A stretch of 64,000 nucleotides of DNA from Variovorax sp. PAMC26660 (GCF_014302995.1 NZ_CP060295.1:6253501-6317500); one strand, 5' to 3'; counted from the first letter of the stretch, positions 33,433-42,462 are shown. Notes: generated by a model not told the origin, from the letters alone. A program made the numbers and translations.

Positions 33433-34470
33433 CTACGCTTCGATGATCACTTTCAGCGCATGCGTCTCGGCCGCACGTCCGAAGGTGTCGTAGGCGTCCA
33501 GCACCTGGTCCAGCTTGAACCGGTGCGTGATCAGCCGGGCCGGGTCCACCTTGTGGGACTGCACCGTCTTCAGCAGCATCGGCGTCGACACCGTATCGAC
33601 CAGCCGCGTGGTGATCGCGATGTTCTGCGACCACAGCCGCTCCAGGTGGAGTTCGGCCGGATGCCCATGCACGCCGATGTTCGCGATGGTGCCGCCGGGC
33701 GCCACGATGTCCTGGCACAGCAGGAAGGTGGCCGGTATGCCAACCGCCTCGATCGACACGTCGACGCCACGGCCACCGGTCAGCGCGAGCACTGCCTCGG
33801 CCGCCCTGCCGTCGGTGCTGTTGACCGTGTGCGTCGCGCCGAAGCGGCGTGCGACTTCGAGCCGGCCGTCGTCCAGGTCGATCAGGATGATCTGCGCCGG
33901 CGAATAGAACTGGGCCGTGAGCAGCGTGGCCAGGCCGATCGGCCCGGCGCCCACGATGGCCACCGTGCTGCCGGGCGCAACCTTGCCGTTGAGCACGCCG
34001 CACTCGAAGCCGGTCGGCAGGATGTCGCTCAGCATCACCAGCGCCTCTTCGTCCGCGCCTGGCGGGATCGGATAGAGGCTGGTGTCCGCGTGCGGAATGC
34101 GCACGTATTCGGCCTGCGTGCCGTCGATGGTGTTGCCCAGAATCCAGCCACCGGTGGTGCAGTGCGAATACATGCCGCGTCGGCAGTACTCGCATTTGCC
34201 GCACGACGAAATGCACGAGATCAGCACATGGTCGCCGGGGTGGAAGGCGGTCACGCCGGCACCGATGGTTTCGACGACGCCCACACCTTCGTGTCCGAGG
34301 ATGCGGCCCGGCGTACACGTCGGCACGTCACCCTTGAGGATGTGCAGATCGGTGCCGCAGATGGTCGTCTTCAGGATCCGGACGATGGCGTCGCCCGACG
34401 CCTGGACCTCGGGCTTGGGACGGTCTTCGAGCGATTTGAGGCCGGGGCCTTGGTAGACGAGTGCTTTCAT
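33433..34470 (-). CDS. Zinc-dependent alcohol dehydrogenase (medium-chain)
   Basis: The 345-residue enzyme has the catalytic zinc ligands Cys 38 ([11 protein letters not shown]), His about 59 with the GHEGVG motif, and Asp/Cys further on; the structural zinc loop is [15 protein letters not shown]. The NAD(P)-binding turn is [11 protein letters not shown]. The pattern [19 protein letters not shown] is that of zinc alcohol dehydrogenases of the AdhP/threonine-dehydrogenase type widespread in Burkholderiales. It probably interconverts short alcohols and aldehydes. Weak and better FNR-like boxes lie upstream (34505-34518 and 34585-34598). Confidence 0.9.
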   Translation of the reverse strand: MKALVYQGPGLKSLEDRPKPEVQASGDAIVRILKTTICGTDLHILKGDVPTCTPGRILGHEGVGVVETIGAGVTAFHPGDHVLISCISSCGKCEYCRRGMYSHCTTGGWILGNTIDGTQAEYVRIPHADTSLYPIPPGADEEALVMLSDILPTGFECGVLNGKVAPGSTVAIVGAGPIGLATLLTAQFYSPAQIILIDLDDGRLEVARRFGATHTVNSTDGRAAEAVLALTGGRGVDVSIEAVGIPATFLLCQDIVAPGGTIANIGVHGHPAELHLERLWSQNIAITTRLVDTVSTPMLLKTVQSHKVDPARLITHRFKLDQVLDAYDTFGRAAETHALKVIIEA

Positions 34471-34504
34471 GTCCCCACGTTATGCGCACCGGCCGGTTCT
34501 CTCT

Positions 34505-34518
34505 TTGAGATAGCGCAA
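34505..34518 (-). promoter_or_regulatory. Weak FNR-like box near alcohol dehydrogenase
   Basis: TTGAG-atag-CGCAA matches seven of ten bases, 34 nt before the dehydrogenase start. That is close for an activator site, so the call is weak. Confidence 0.3.
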
Positions 34519-34584
34519 GGAATGAGTGCGTTCGTACCTCATGGACAGTGCGCACAATTTTGCGGATCGCACCTGTCGCGGACC

Positions 34585-34598
34585 TTGATGCAGGTCAA
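34585..34598. promoter_or_regulatory. FNR/ANR-like box between ADH and YedE genes
   Basis: TTGAT-gcag-GTCAA matches nine of ten bases. It lies 114 nt from the dehydrogenase start and 127 nt from the first YedE start, so it could serve either. Confidence 0.55.
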
Positions 34599-34725
34599 CA
34601 CGCCGCCCGCGCTGCCGTTGTCGCAGGCGCAAGGGCAAGCGCATCTTCTACAGTGTGGCCAACCCGGCCATGCTGGAAATGCTCGCGATTCTCTGTCGCC
34701 CCTGCTGTCCAAAGGAAGAATGATG

Positions 34726-35160
34726 ATGTCCATCGACTGGAACCACTTCACGCCGTTCACCGCGCTCGCCGGTGGCGTGCTCATCGGCATTGCCGCGGCG
34801 ATGTTCGTGCTGCTCAACGGGCGCATCGCAGGCATCAGCGGTGTGCTCGGAGGTCTGCTCGGCGCATCCAGGGGCGACGCTGTCTGGCGTGTCGCCTTCA
34901 TTCTTGGGCTTGTGGGCGCGCCGCTGGTCTATCTGCTCTTTGCGGCGTTGCCCAGGCTGCAGATCGACGCGGGCTACGGCGCCCTGATTCTGGCGGGGCT
35001 GCTGGTCGGCATCGGCACTCGCTACGGGGCCGGCTGCACCAGCGGTCACGGGGTTTGCGGGCTCTCCCGCCTGTCGCCGCGCTCGCTCGTGGCCACGGTG
35101 GCGTTCATGGGCGCCGGCTTTGCCACGGTGTTCGTGACGCGTCACCTGCTCGGCGCCTGA
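34726..35160 (+). CDS. YeeE/YedE-family transporter half, first subunit
   Basis: Three ATG codons stand in a row; 34726 has AAGGAAG at the best spacing and gives 144 residues. Four or five hydrophobic helices carry the family signatures [20 protein letters not shown] and [20 protein letters not shown], with the conserved cysteine in GAGCTSGHG. Members import sulfur species such as thiosulfate, and paired halves form one channel. The second half follows 10 bp later. Confidence 0.9.
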   Translation: MSIDWNHFTPFTALAGGVLIGIAAAMFVLLNGRIAGISGVLGGLLGASRGDAVWRVAFILGLVGAPLVYLLFAALPRLQIDAGYGALILAGLLVGIGTRYGAGCTSGHGVCGLSRLSPRSLVATVAFMGAGFATVFVTRHLLGA

Positions 35161-35170
35161 GGACAACACC

Positions 35171-35602
35171 ATGATCGCCCTTGCTTCATTGCTCGCCGGC
35201 CTGGTCTTCGGGCTCGGCCTCATCGTTTCCGGCATGGCCAATCCCGCCAAGGTGCTTGGCTTTCTCGACCTTGCCGGTCCCTGGGACCCCTCTCTGGCCT
35301 TCGTGATGGCGGGCGCCATCGCCGTCGGCGTGGTCGCGTTCACGGTGGCTGCACGCCGCAAGGTGTCCTTCCTCGGCGCCGAGATGCGCCTGCCCTCCTC
35401 GCGCCACATCGACCGCCGCCTGGTTGCCGGCAGCCTGCTCTTCGGCGTCGGGTGGGGTGTCGCGGGCTTCTGTCCCGGACCGGGCCTCGTCGCGCTGGGA
35501 ATGGGCGAAGTCAAGGCCCTTGTCTTCGTGGCCGCGATGCTGGTCGGCATGGGCATCTTCGAGCTGTTGGAGCGTCGCGGGCACAACCGACGCGCATCCT
35601 GA
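35171..35602 (+). CDS. YeeE/YedE-family transporter half, second subunit (DUF6691)
   Basis: The 143-residue membrane protein has the DUF6691 pattern: GLVFGLGLIVSGMANPAKVL, FLDLAGPWDPSLAFVM, and the cysteine motif GWGVAGFCPGPGLVALG. It pairs with the upstream half to make a full YeeE/YedE unit. In other bacteria such pairs often accompany persulfide or rhodanese genes; none is seen here. Confidence 0.9.
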   Translation: MIALASLLAGLVFGLGLIVSGMANPAKVLGFLDLAGPWDPSLAFVMAGAIAVGVVAFTVAARRKVSFLGAEMRLPSSRHIDRRLVAGSLLFGVGWGVAGFCPGPGLVALGMGEVKALVFVAAMLVGMGIFELLERRGHNRRAS

Positions 35603-35640
35603 AAGGCTGCGTCTCGCGCCGTTCGGGATGAACAGGCGCG

Positions 35641-35991
35641 TCAGGTCTTTCTTCGCGGCGCGTCCAGCGCCGAGTGCAGCGTGCACAGGGCGTCATGCAC
35701 CACGTCCCGGCGGTCGGCCACATGAACCGGCGCGGCCGAGCTTGCCGGCGGTTCGCATGAAGCACGGCCCCGCCCTGGTTCAACAGCCCAGGGCCAGAAC
35801 GCCCGCATCGGCGTCATGGCCAGCGCCTGCCAGTCCTCGGCGCGCATGACCGCATCCGCCTCGGCGCGGGTTTCCTCGATGCCTCGCTGCAGCGCGTTCG
35901 ACCCGAGCGTCTCGCACAGCTCGCGCGCATGCAGCCAGATGCGCCACTGCGCCTTGCAAAGCGCCAGCGGGAAAGTGAATTCGGTGCCCAT
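35641..35991 (-). CDS. Phasin-like protein (116 aa)
   Basis: ATG 35991 follows GAGGACAACATC. The protein begins MGTEFTFPLALCKAQWRIWL and goes on HARELCETLGSNALQRGIEE; its amphipathic helices and QW-x-x-W core resemble short phasins that coat polyhydroxyalkanoate granules. The C-terminal third is proline/alanine rich and poorly conserved in pattern. A FNR-like box ends 63 nt upstream. It converges with the YedE pair. Confidence 0.55.
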   Translation of the reverse strand: MGTEFTFPLALCKAQWRIWLHARELCETLGSNALQRGIEETRAEADAVMRAEDWQALAMTPMRAFWPWAVEPGRGRASCEPPASSAAPVHVADRRDVVHDALCTLHSALDAPRRKT

Positions 35992-36054
35992 GATGTTGTC
36001 CTCTCGGACGGTGTCCGCGGGAACGAATGCTGAAGCCACGCCGTCGCGCCGGGC

Positions 36055-36068
36055 TTGCGCGGGATCAA
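36055..36068 (-). promoter_or_regulatory. FNR-like box (phasin-like gene)
   Basis: TTGCG-cggg-ATCAA matches eight of ten bases and ends 63 nt before the phasin-like start, the same geometry as the other boxes in this island. Confidence 0.5.
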
Positions 36069-36215
36069 GGCAACGCGCAACCACGCCTCGTGTATCGGTT
36101 GTTACCGCATTCACGAAGCACGAAGAGGGCGCGTTGCCGATGTGGCATGCGTGCTACGCTGGCGGCGATCCAGAATGTTTCAGCCAACATTCGTGCTCCA
36201 TTTCCTTGCCATTGC

Positions 36216-36956
36216 ATGAAACCTGCCCCTCACATCGCGGTGCTCGACGATGAAGTCGACATCACGCTGCTGCTGGCCAACTACCTTCAGGGCCACGGCT
36301 TCCGGGTCACCCAAGTTCACAACGGCCGCTCGCTGATGGCGCTCATGGGCACAGACCCGGCGGACCTGGTGCTGCTCGACCTGGGCTTGCCCGGCGAAGA
36401 CGGCTTCTCCATTGCCCGCCGCATGCGTGAAAACTGGCGCTGCGGCCTCGTCATCGTGAGCGGCCGTGGCGACGCGGTGGACAAGATCGTGGGACTGGAA
36501 GTCGGTGCCGACGATTACGTGACCAAGCCCTTCGACCTGCGCGAACTGGTCGCCCGGGTCAAGGCCGTGCTGCGACGGCTGACGCCCGAGGCACCTATCG
36601 CTGCGGCGGCGGTTGCGGTAGCAGCGCCCCCCTCCCCCGACCGTCTGCGCTTTGCGGGCTGGCAGTTGGACACCGCCGCGCGCAGCCTGCGAAACCCGCA
36701 GGGCGAAGAGGTGCTGCTCACGGGCGGCGAATTCGACCTGCTGTGCGCTTTCGCCCGGCACCCCGGGCGCGTGCTCTCGCGCGACTTCCTGCTCGAAGAG
36801 ACGCGCGGCCGCGAGGCCGCCCCCTTCGATCGCACGATCGACGTGCAGGTCGGGCGCCTGCGCAAGAAGATCGAGACGGATGCCGACGACCCGCAGCTCA
36901 TCAAGTCGGTGCGCGGAGCGGGCTACATCCTCGTGCCGCCCGTCTCCCATGACTGA
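36216..36956 (+). CDS. OmpR-family response regulator
   Basis: The 246-residue protein from ATG 36216 has a receiver domain (about 5-120; LDDEVDITLLLANYL, phospho-Asp about 55 in LVLLDLGLPGEDG, Lys in YVTKPFDLREL) and a winged-helix DNA-binding domain (about 150-240; GEFDLLCAFARHPGRVLSRD, QVGRLRKKIETD). Its stop overlaps the start of the hybrid kinase by eight bases, so they form a two-component operon. An Ala-rich linker at about 130-145 is longer than usual. Confidence 0.93.
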   Translation: MKPAPHIAVLDDEVDITLLLANYLQGHGFRVTQVHNGRSLMALMGTDPADLVLLDLGLPGEDGFSIARRMRENWRCGLVIVSGRGDAVDKIVGLEVGADDYVTKPFDLRELVARVKAVLRRLTPEAPIAAAAVAVAAPPSPDRLRFAGWQLDTAARSLRNPQGEEVLLTGGEFDLLCAFARHPGRVLSRDFLLEETRGREAAPFDRTIDVQVGRLRKKIETDADDPQLIKSVRGAGYILVPPVSHD

Positions 36957-39063
36957 CCCTGCGGGCAACCCGCCCTTCGTGCCGGACCTGCCCATGTCGG
37001 GCCTGCCTTCGGGCATCGAGGAAAGCAGCGTTTTCCGCTCCCTCTTCATCGCCTACCCCGACTCGCTGTTGCTGGTGGATCAGTCGGGCCACATCATGCT
37101 TGCCAACCCCTCGGCGGCCACGCTGCTGGGCTACGCCGTCGACGAACTGGTCGGCCTGAACGTGGACGTGCTGGTGCCCGACAGCATCCGTCCGCGCCAT
37201 GCGTCCTACCGCGAAGCCTATGGCCGCGCGCCGCGTCCGCGCCCCATGGGCACGCACATGGAGCTGGTGGCCAAGCGCAAGGACGGCAGCGAAGTCATGG
37301 TCGAGATCGCGCTGAGCCCGCTGCAGAACCACGGGCTGCCCTTCGTGGTGGCGGCCATTCGCGACATCGGCGCCTATCCCCGCGTGAAGCAGGCGCTGCA
37401 GCGCGCCCGCTACAGCGAGCACCTGGCCCAACTGGGCCGACTGGCCGTCGACACACGCGACCTGCAGGTGGTGCTCAAGCATGTGCCGCAGATCATCACC
37501 ACGGCTTTGCAGGTCGAAGTGGCGGTGGTGTGGCTGCTCGACAGCAACCGCCTTGAATTTCATGTGGCCAGCGGCGAGGGGTTGCTCACCGGCGAAGAGA
37601 TTGGCGTGCGCGTCGCCAACCGGCCCGACACGCCGCCCGGCTTCGTGCTCTCCCAAGGCCGGCCGGTCGTGGTGCCGGACTACCGCGACGAACACCGTTT
37701 CGATGTGCCCCAGGCCTACCTCGATGCCGGGCTGACCAGCGCCATCGCGGTGCCGCTGTCCGATCGGGGACGCGTGATCGGCATGCTGTCGGTGCGCTCG
37801 AAGGAAGCCAAGCGCTTCGGCGATGAGGAGCTGCGATTTCTGGAATCGCTGTCCAGCCTGCTGGCCACCAGCCTGCAGCGCGTGCAGACCGAGGAGGCGC
37901 TCAACCATGCGCAGCGGCTCGAAAGCGTCGGCCAGCTCACGGGCGGCATCGCGCACGACTTCAACAACCTGCTGACCGTGATCCAGGGCAACCTGCAGGT
38001 GCTCGAGGAACTGCCCGCGCTGGCGCAGGACGCCCATGCACAACAGTTGGTGAACGCCGCCACGCGGGCCTCGCGGCGCGGCGCCGAACTCACGGGCAAG
38101 CTGCTGGCGTTTTCGCGGCGGCAGGTGCTCCAGCCGATGGCCGTCGACACCCGCACGCTGCTGCATTCGCTGGCCGACATGCTGCGCCGCACGCTCGACC
38201 AGCGCATCAACATCGAGATCGACACCGCGCCCGGCTGCCCGCCGGTGCTCGCGGACCCAGGTCAACTGGAGTCCGCGCTGCTGAACATCGCGATCAACGC
38301 GCGCGACGCCATGCCCGAAGGGGGGCTGCTGCGCTTTCGCACCGAGATGTGCGAGTCGCTGCCGACAGCCTTGCACAGCGAACGCAACGACCCGCAAAGC
38401 CATGCCGTCGGCCGCTTCGTCGCGATCTCCATCACCGACAGCGGCTCAGGCATGGGCGAGGACGTCAAGGAGCGCGCCTTCGAGCCCTTCTTCACCACCA
38501 AGGAGGCCGGCCGTGGCACTGGCCTGGGCCTGAGCACGGTCTATGGTTTCGTCAAGCAGTCCAAAGGCGCGATCGCCATCGACAGCAAGCCGGGCAAGGG
38601 CACCACGGTCAGCCTCTATCTGCCGCGCCTGGAAGAGACCGGCTCGCCGGCCATCGAGGACAAGCATGCCGATGCGACGATCCCGCCCGGCCTGCGCGTG
38701 ATGCTGGTGGAGGACGATGCCGAAGTGCGCAAGGTGATTCACACCTTCCTGGCCACGCTGGGCTGCGAGATCGCAACGGCCGCCACAGCCGAACAGGCGC
38801 TTTCGGTCATGGACGCCAGCGCTGCGGATTTCGATCTGCTGCTGAGCGACATCGCGCTCGGGCCGGGCATCCGCGGCACCCGGCTGGCCGCCGAGGCGCA
38901 GCAGCGCTTTCCCCGGCTGGCGGTGCTGCTGATGTCCGGCTTCTCGTCCGAACTGCTGGATGCGGACCGCGAGGTTCCGCAGAGCTGGGAGCTGCTGCGC
39001 AAGCCCTGCACGCGCGCCGAACTTGCAAGGGCAATGGCCAGGGTGCTGGCCGGCCCCGCCTGA
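36949..39063 (+). CDS. Hybrid histidine kinase: PAS-GAF-HisKA-HATPase-REC
   Basis: The 704-residue soluble protein has a PAS domain (about 25-140; FIAYPDSLLLVDQSGHIMLA), a GAF domain (about 165-310), a HisKA box (ESVGQLTGGIAHDFNNLLTV, His about 338), an ATPase with N-box LLNIAINARDAMPEGG and G2 TGLGLSTVYGFVKQS, and a C-terminal receiver (about 580-700; MLVEDDAEVRKVIHTFL, LLLSDIALGPG). No membrane helix, so it senses something inside the cell, perhaps redox or a small ligand through PAS/GAF. It is encoded with the response regulator in the middle of the FNR-box island. Confidence 0.92.
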   Translation: MTDPAGNPPFVPDLPMSGLPSGIEESSVFRSLFIAYPDSLLLVDQSGHIMLANPSAATLLGYAVDELVGLNVDVLVPDSIRPRHASYREAYGRAPRPRPMGTHMELVAKRKDGSEVMVEIALSPLQNHGLPFVVAAIRDIGAYPRVKQALQRARYSEHLAQLGRLAVDTRDLQVVLKHVPQIITTALQVEVAVVWLLDSNRLEFHVASGEGLLTGEEIGVRVANRPDTPPGFVLSQGRPVVVPDYRDEHRFDVPQAYLDAGLTSAIAVPLSDRGRVIGMLSVRSKEAKRFGDEELRFLESLSSLLATSLQRVQTEEALNHAQRLESVGQLTGGIAHDFNNLLTVIQGNLQVLEELPALAQDAHAQQLVNAATRASRRGAELTGKLLAFSRRQVLQPMAVDTRTLLHSLADMLRRTLDQRINIEIDTAPGCPPVLADPGQLESALLNIAINARDAMPEGGLLRFRTEMCESLPTALHSERNDPQSHAVGRFVAISITDSGSGMGEDVKERAFEPFFTTKEAGRGTGLGLSTVYGFVKQSKGAIAIDSKPGKGTTVSLYLPRLEETGSPAIEDKHADATIPPGLRVMLVEDDAEVRKVIHTFLATLGCEIATAATAEQALSVMDASAADFDLLLSDIALGPGIRGTRLAAEAQQRFPRLAVLLMSGFSSELLDADREVPQSWELLRKPCTRAELARAMARVLAGPA

Positions 39064-39084
39064 ACGCGGCGGCCTGCGGCCCTG

Positions 39085-39879
39085 TCACTGCAGCATTGCG
39101 GGTGCCGGCGCCAGGCAGCGCTGCACGAAAGCCGACAAGGCGCCCACGTCGGGAATCCGCACATCGCGGCGGCCCTTCTCTGCGAAGCCGATGACCTTGT
39201 CCCGCGCCAGCCGCGACAGCGCCCGGCTCACGGTCTCCAGCGTCATGCCCAGGTAGTTGCCGATCTCGGCGCGGGTCATGCGCAAGGTGATCTGGTCGGT
39301 GCGCATGCCGCGCTCGGCCAGCGACTCGGCCCAGTAGCGCAGGAAGTCGGCCACGCGCGCGTCGGCCGGCAGCGTGCAGACGGACATCAGCGAATCGCGG
39401 TCGTGCGCGATCTCGCGGCTCATTGCGGTGTGCAACACCTGCAGCAAGCTGGGGTGCGGGATGCAGGCGCTCATCAGCGCTTCATAGGAAACCACCCAGA
39501 TTTCGCCGGTGTCCATTGCCACTGCATCGCAGGAGTAGCGGCTGCCGGCGATGCCGTCGAAGCCGAGCCAGTCGCCGCGGAACTTCAGGCCGACCACCTG
39601 CTCGCGGCCGTCCGCCGTGAGGTTCACGATCTTGAAGAATCCCGAATTCAGGATGTAGAGGTTGCCGAAGCGTTCGCCGGCCTGGTAGATCACATCGCCC
39701 GTGTGCACGACACGGCGCAGCGGCTTCAACTGCTCGGCCAGCAGCCTGAGGGTGTCGCACGTGTGCTGGCCTGCGCGTTCCTGAGCGTCCGTGCCCTTCT
39801 TCGCGAATGCGGCGGCGTCGGCGGCCATCAGGCCGGGCATGGCCGCTGGCGTCTTCTTGGAAGTGGCAATCGTGAGCAT
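39085..39879 (-). CDS. Fnr-type transcription regulator without canonical Fe-S cysteines
   Basis: Start ATG 39879 follows CCAGGAGTTCCAG. The 264-residue protein has a beta-roll sensor (about 50-150) and a winged helix with recognition helix MTLETVSRALSRL; Glu 214, Ser 217 and Arg 218 match the residues with which FNR reads TTGAT. Cysteines stand at 41, 117, 139, 167 and 254; the N-terminal cluster of three closely spaced cysteines of E. coli FNR is missing. It may therefore be a Dnr/FixK-like protein or sense otherwise. It is the obvious candidate regulator for the boxes nearby. Confidence 0.9.
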   Translation of the reverse strand: MLTIATSKKTPAAMPGLMAADAAAFAKKGTDAQERAGQHTCDTLRLLAEQLKPLRRVVHTGDVIYQAGERFGNLYILNSGFFKIVNLTADGREQVVGLKFRGDWLGFDGIAGSRYSCDAVAMDTGEIWVVSYEALMSACIPHPSLLQVLHTAMSREIAHDRDSLMSVCTLPADARVADFLRYWAESLAERGMRTDQITLRMTRAEIGNYLGMTLETVSRALSRLARDKVIGFAEKGRRDVRIPDVGALSAFVQRCLAPAPAMLQ

Positions 39880-40048
39880 CTGGAACTCCTGGTTTGTCTG
39901 TCGCATGTCGATGGACCGATGCTAGGAAGCTGCCGGCAATGCAGTGACAACGGCCGAAGTCGGTGCGTAACGCTCGGTGAATGGCATGTGTCCGGCGTGT
40001 ATCAACGCCGTGTGCCGTGCACCAAGTCACAAGGCATCGCCTTGCGGC

Positions 40049-40062
40049 TTGATCTGCATCAA
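40049..40062 (+). promoter_or_regulatory. Perfect FNR box (carbamoyltransferase-like gene)
   Basis: TTGAT-ctgc-ATCAA is a perfect FNR consensus. It ends 53 nt before ATG 40116. It also lies 170 nt upstream of the fnr-type gene on the other strand. Confidence 0.8.
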
Positions 40063-40115
40063 ACCCGGCGCAACCAGCCTGGCTAGCCTCGACCGGTCAT
40101 ACATCGACCATTGCC

Positions 40116-40619
40116 ATGCGCCTTCCGAATCAAATCCGCGAGCCCGAGGACGCTCCCCAGCTCTCGCCACTGGATGTGGCGAGCCTGCTGTGCCGGGCGC
40201 GCATCCTTCAGCGCGCCGCGCTGGCGGGCGCGATGCCCAGGCTGCTTCGCGGCAAGAACCTGGGGCTGCTGTGCGAAACCCGGTCCGACGAGGCGCAGGC
40301 GCTGTTTCGCAGCGCCGCCGAAGAGCTGGGCGCACATGTCGCCACGATGCCATCGAGCCTGTCGCTCGAAAGCGCGCCGCAGGAGGTGCAGCACACGGCC
40401 CGCATGCTCGGGCGCCTCTATGAGGCGGTGGAATGCCAGGGCCTGGACTCCGCCCTGGTACGGCAGATCGGCCAGCACGCGGGCATTCCGGTCTTCGATG
40501 GCGTCGCGATGGAGGGCCACCCTGCCGTCCAGCTTGCCGAACTGCTCGGCGACAAGACCTTGCCGGCCGACAACCGGCGCTTCATGGTGCAGGCGATGCT
40601 GCTGGAAAGCATCGGTTGA
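40116..40619 (+). CDS. Stand-alone carbamoyltransferase N-domain, catalytic motif lost
   Basis: The 167-residue protein resembles only the carbamoyl-phosphate-binding half of ornithine carbamoyltransferase: RGKNLGLLCETRSDEAQALF (45-64), AAEELGAHVATMPSSL, VQHTARMLGRLYEAVECQGL and GIPVFDGVAMEGHPAVQLAE with the HP-x-x-Q element. The second (ornithine-binding) domain is missing, and the phosphate-binding S-T-R-T is changed to S-D-E-A (57-60), so catalysis is unlikely. A perfect FNR box lies upstream. It may be a regulatory or binding protein; that is inference. Confidence 0.75.
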   Translation: MRLPNQIREPEDAPQLSPLDVASLLCRARILQRAALAGAMPRLLRGKNLGLLCETRSDEAQALFRSAAEELGAHVATMPSSLSLESAPQEVQHTARMLGRLYEAVECQGLDSALVRQIGQHAGIPVFDGVAMEGHPAVQLAELLGDKTLPADNRRFMVQAMLLESIG

Positions 40620-40646
40620 GCCGTCGGGCGCATTCCGCGCCCGCCC

Positions 40647-40660
40647 TTGATCCAGCGCAA
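40647..40660 (+). promoter_or_regulatory. FNR-like box (BON protein)
   Basis: TTGAT-ccag-CGCAA matches eight of ten bases and ends 98 nt before the BON-domain start codon. Confidence 0.45.
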
Positions 40661-40758
40661 TGCGGGCAAGCCGCCTGCTTCCTACAGTGGATTGCACGGT
40701 CATTGCAATTTCTTCGCGATGGCCGATCTCCCCTAACCGCTCATTGCAAGGAATCCCC

Positions 40759-41412
40759 ATGAAGACCGATACCCAATTGCGCGACGATGTTCAGGCCGAA
40801 CTGGGCTGGGACCCGGCATTCAAGTCCGCCGACATCGGCGTGATCGTCAAGGACGGTGTGGTGACGCTCACCGGCCACCTGGCCAGTCATGCAGAGAAAT
40901 ACGCCGTGGAACGCGCCGTGCAGCGTGTGCACGGCGTGAAGGCAATGGCTGTCGAAATGACGGTGAAGCTGGCCTTCGGCAATGAGCGCACCGACGCCGA
41001 CATCGCCATGGCCGCCGAGCGCGCACTCGAGTGGAACGTGCTGGTGCCGAACGGCAAGATCCGCCCCATGGTGGAAAAGGGCTGGCTCACGCTCGACGGC
41101 GAAGTCGAGTGGAGCTACCAGCGCGGCGCTGCCGAAGGCGCGGTGCGCGAGCTGATGGGCGTGACCGGCGTGTCCAACCTCGTGAAGATCACGCCGAAGG
41201 TGAGCCCCGCCGATGTGGAAAAGAAAATCCACGACGCGCTCTCGCGCCAGGCCGACCGCGAAGCCAGCCAGCTTTCCATTGCCGTCAACGGCTCGCAGGT
41301 CACGCTGCGCGGCACGGTGCATTCCTGGACTGAACGCGATGCGGTGCAAGGTGCTGCATGGGCCACGCCCGGCGTCTCGGTCGTGGTGAACGATCTGCTT
41401 GTGGACGCCTGA
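40759..41412 (+). CDS. Triple BON-domain protein
   Basis: ATG 40759 follows CAAGGAATCCCC. The 217-residue product has three BON domains (about 3-70, 77-143 and 148-216), each with the pattern VxDGxVTLTGxVxSxxEKxxAExAVxxVxGV (for example GVIVKDGVVTLTGHLASHAE and IAVNGSQVTLRGTVHSWTER). There is no signal peptide, so it is cytoplasmic, unlike OsmY. BON proteins bind lipid or other hydrophobic surfaces and are common in stress regulons. A hairpin terminator follows. Confidence 0.9.
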   Translation: MKTDTQLRDDVQAELGWDPAFKSADIGVIVKDGVVTLTGHLASHAEKYAVERAVQRVHGVKAMAVEMTVKLAFGNERTDADIAMAAERALEWNVLVPNGKIRPMVEKGWLTLDGEVEWSYQRGAAEGAVRELMGVTGVSNLVKITPKVSPADVEKKIHDALSRQADREASQLSIAVNGSQVTLRGTVHSWTERDAVQGAAWATPGVSVVVNDLLVDA

Positions 41413-41451
41413 TCGAGGCCGCGCGCGGGCGAACCTCGTCCGCGCGTGTTG

Positions 41452-41487
41452 GCCTGTGCATGCACATGCACATGCACATGCACAGGC
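41452..41487. terminator. Palindromic hexanucleotide repeat, likely bidirectional terminator
   Basis: Four copies of TGCACA (41461-41484) lie inside an inverted repeat with arms GCCTGTGCATG (41452-41462) and CATGCACAGGC (41477-41487). It separates the convergent BON and UspA genes. The short tandem repeat may vary in copy number. Confidence 0.55.
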
Positions 41488-41512
41488 TACTGCTCTGTGC
41501 ATGCCGTCCGGC

Positions 41513-42337
41513 TCAATGCGACATCAGTACCGGCAGCGTCATCCACTGAAGGATCGACAGCGTCGCCCCGCCCAGCACCCATTCGCGCGCCCGGCTGTGG
41601 CCGTAGCAGCCCATGACCAGCAGGTCCGCGCTCAGGTCGGCCGCGAAGGACAGCAGCTTGTTGCCCGCGTCGTCGTCCTTGTTGCCGCCAGGATGCAGGG
41701 TGGCGTTCACGACGCCCTGGGTCCGCAGATAGTCCTGCAGGCACAGCAAGGAGTCTTCGGCGTTTTCGCCGTAGGCGACGACATGCACGCGCGACGCCGT
41801 GCGCAGCCATGGCAACGCCGCCGTCACCGCACGCGCGGCCTCGCGGGTCTCCTTCCATGCCACCAGCACGTTGCGGCCGATCGGGCCGATCGGCCCCGCA
41901 TAGGGCAACACCAGCGCCGGCCGGCCGCTCTGCACCAGCACGCTGGGCAGGAAATCGCCGGGAAGCTCGCCGTCCATCGGGTCGTGGCGGTCGCGCTGGC
42001 CCAGGATCATCAGGTCGGCATAGAGCGCGCGCCGGGCGAAGCCCCAGGGGCCGTCGCTTTCCGGCTCGGCCCAATGCAGGCGCTGCGAGCCCGCGCTGTG
42101 CGCCATGAAGGTGGCGTGCATCTTGTCGCGCGCCGCCTTATCGATCTCCTGCATGATCGCGACGGCTTCCGCCGCAGCCTCGATGGCGAACGGGTAGCGC
42201 ATGAGCGCGGACAGGGTGCTGGGCCGGCCCGTGACCTCGGCGTCGAAGGTCTCGGCCAGTTGGCGTGCCAACTTGATGCGCTCCACCGTGCGGGCTGAGC
42301 CGTCAAGGTGAAGCAGGATGGATTTGGGGGTCTGCAT
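41513..42337 (-). CDS. Tandem-domain universal stress protein
   Basis: ATG 42337 has AAGGAGC upstream. The 274-residue protein holds two Usp folds. The second keeps a nucleotide-binding-like MGCYGHSRAREWVLGGAT near residues 246-263 and NVLVAWKETREAARAV; the first (SILLHLDGSARTVERIKLAR) has lost the ATP loop. It is typical of double UspA proteins in oxygen-limitation regulons. A FNR-like box ends 63 nt upstream, and the gene diverges from oleate hydratase. Confidence 0.9.
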   Translation of the reverse strand: MQTPKSILLHLDGSARTVERIKLARQLAETFDAEVTGRPSTLSALMRYPFAIEAAAEAVAIMQEIDKAARDKMHATFMAHSAGSQRLHWAEPESDGPWGFARRALYADLMILGQRDRHDPMDGELPGDFLPSVLVQSGRPALVLPYAGPIGPIGRNVLVAWKETREAARAVTAALPWLRTASRVHVVAYGENAEDSLLCLQDYLRTQGVVNATLHPGGNKDDDAGNKLLSFAADLSADLLVMGCYGHSRAREWVLGGATLSILQWMTLPVLMSH

Positions 42338-42400
42338 GAAAGCTCCTTCGACGGGCTGTGGGCGATGTACAGACCTTAGGCCCAGGCTTGCCATGCGGCC

Positions 42401-42414
42401 TTGCGCTGCATCAA
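42401..42414 (-). promoter_or_regulatory. FNR-like box (tandem UspA)
   Basis: TTGCG-ctgc-ATCAA matches eight of ten bases and ends 63 nt before the UspA start codon. Confidence 0.5.
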
Positions 42415-42448
42415 CCGTCCGCGCGCTTCCACGCGACAGCGCCGTGGC

Positions 42449-42462
42449 TTGATCGGGCGCAA
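42449..42462 (+). promoter_or_regulatory. FNR-like box (oleate hydratase)
   Basis: TTGAT-cggg-CGCAA matches eight of ten bases and ends 74 nt before the oleate hydratase start. Confidence 0.5.

Noticed and set aside
33385..34700. Long plus-strand frame opposite the zinc alcohol dehydrogenase, continuous with the first YedE half.
   Set aside because: Only the last part from 34726 has membrane-protein character and a ribosome site; the rest is antisense to a clear enzyme gene.
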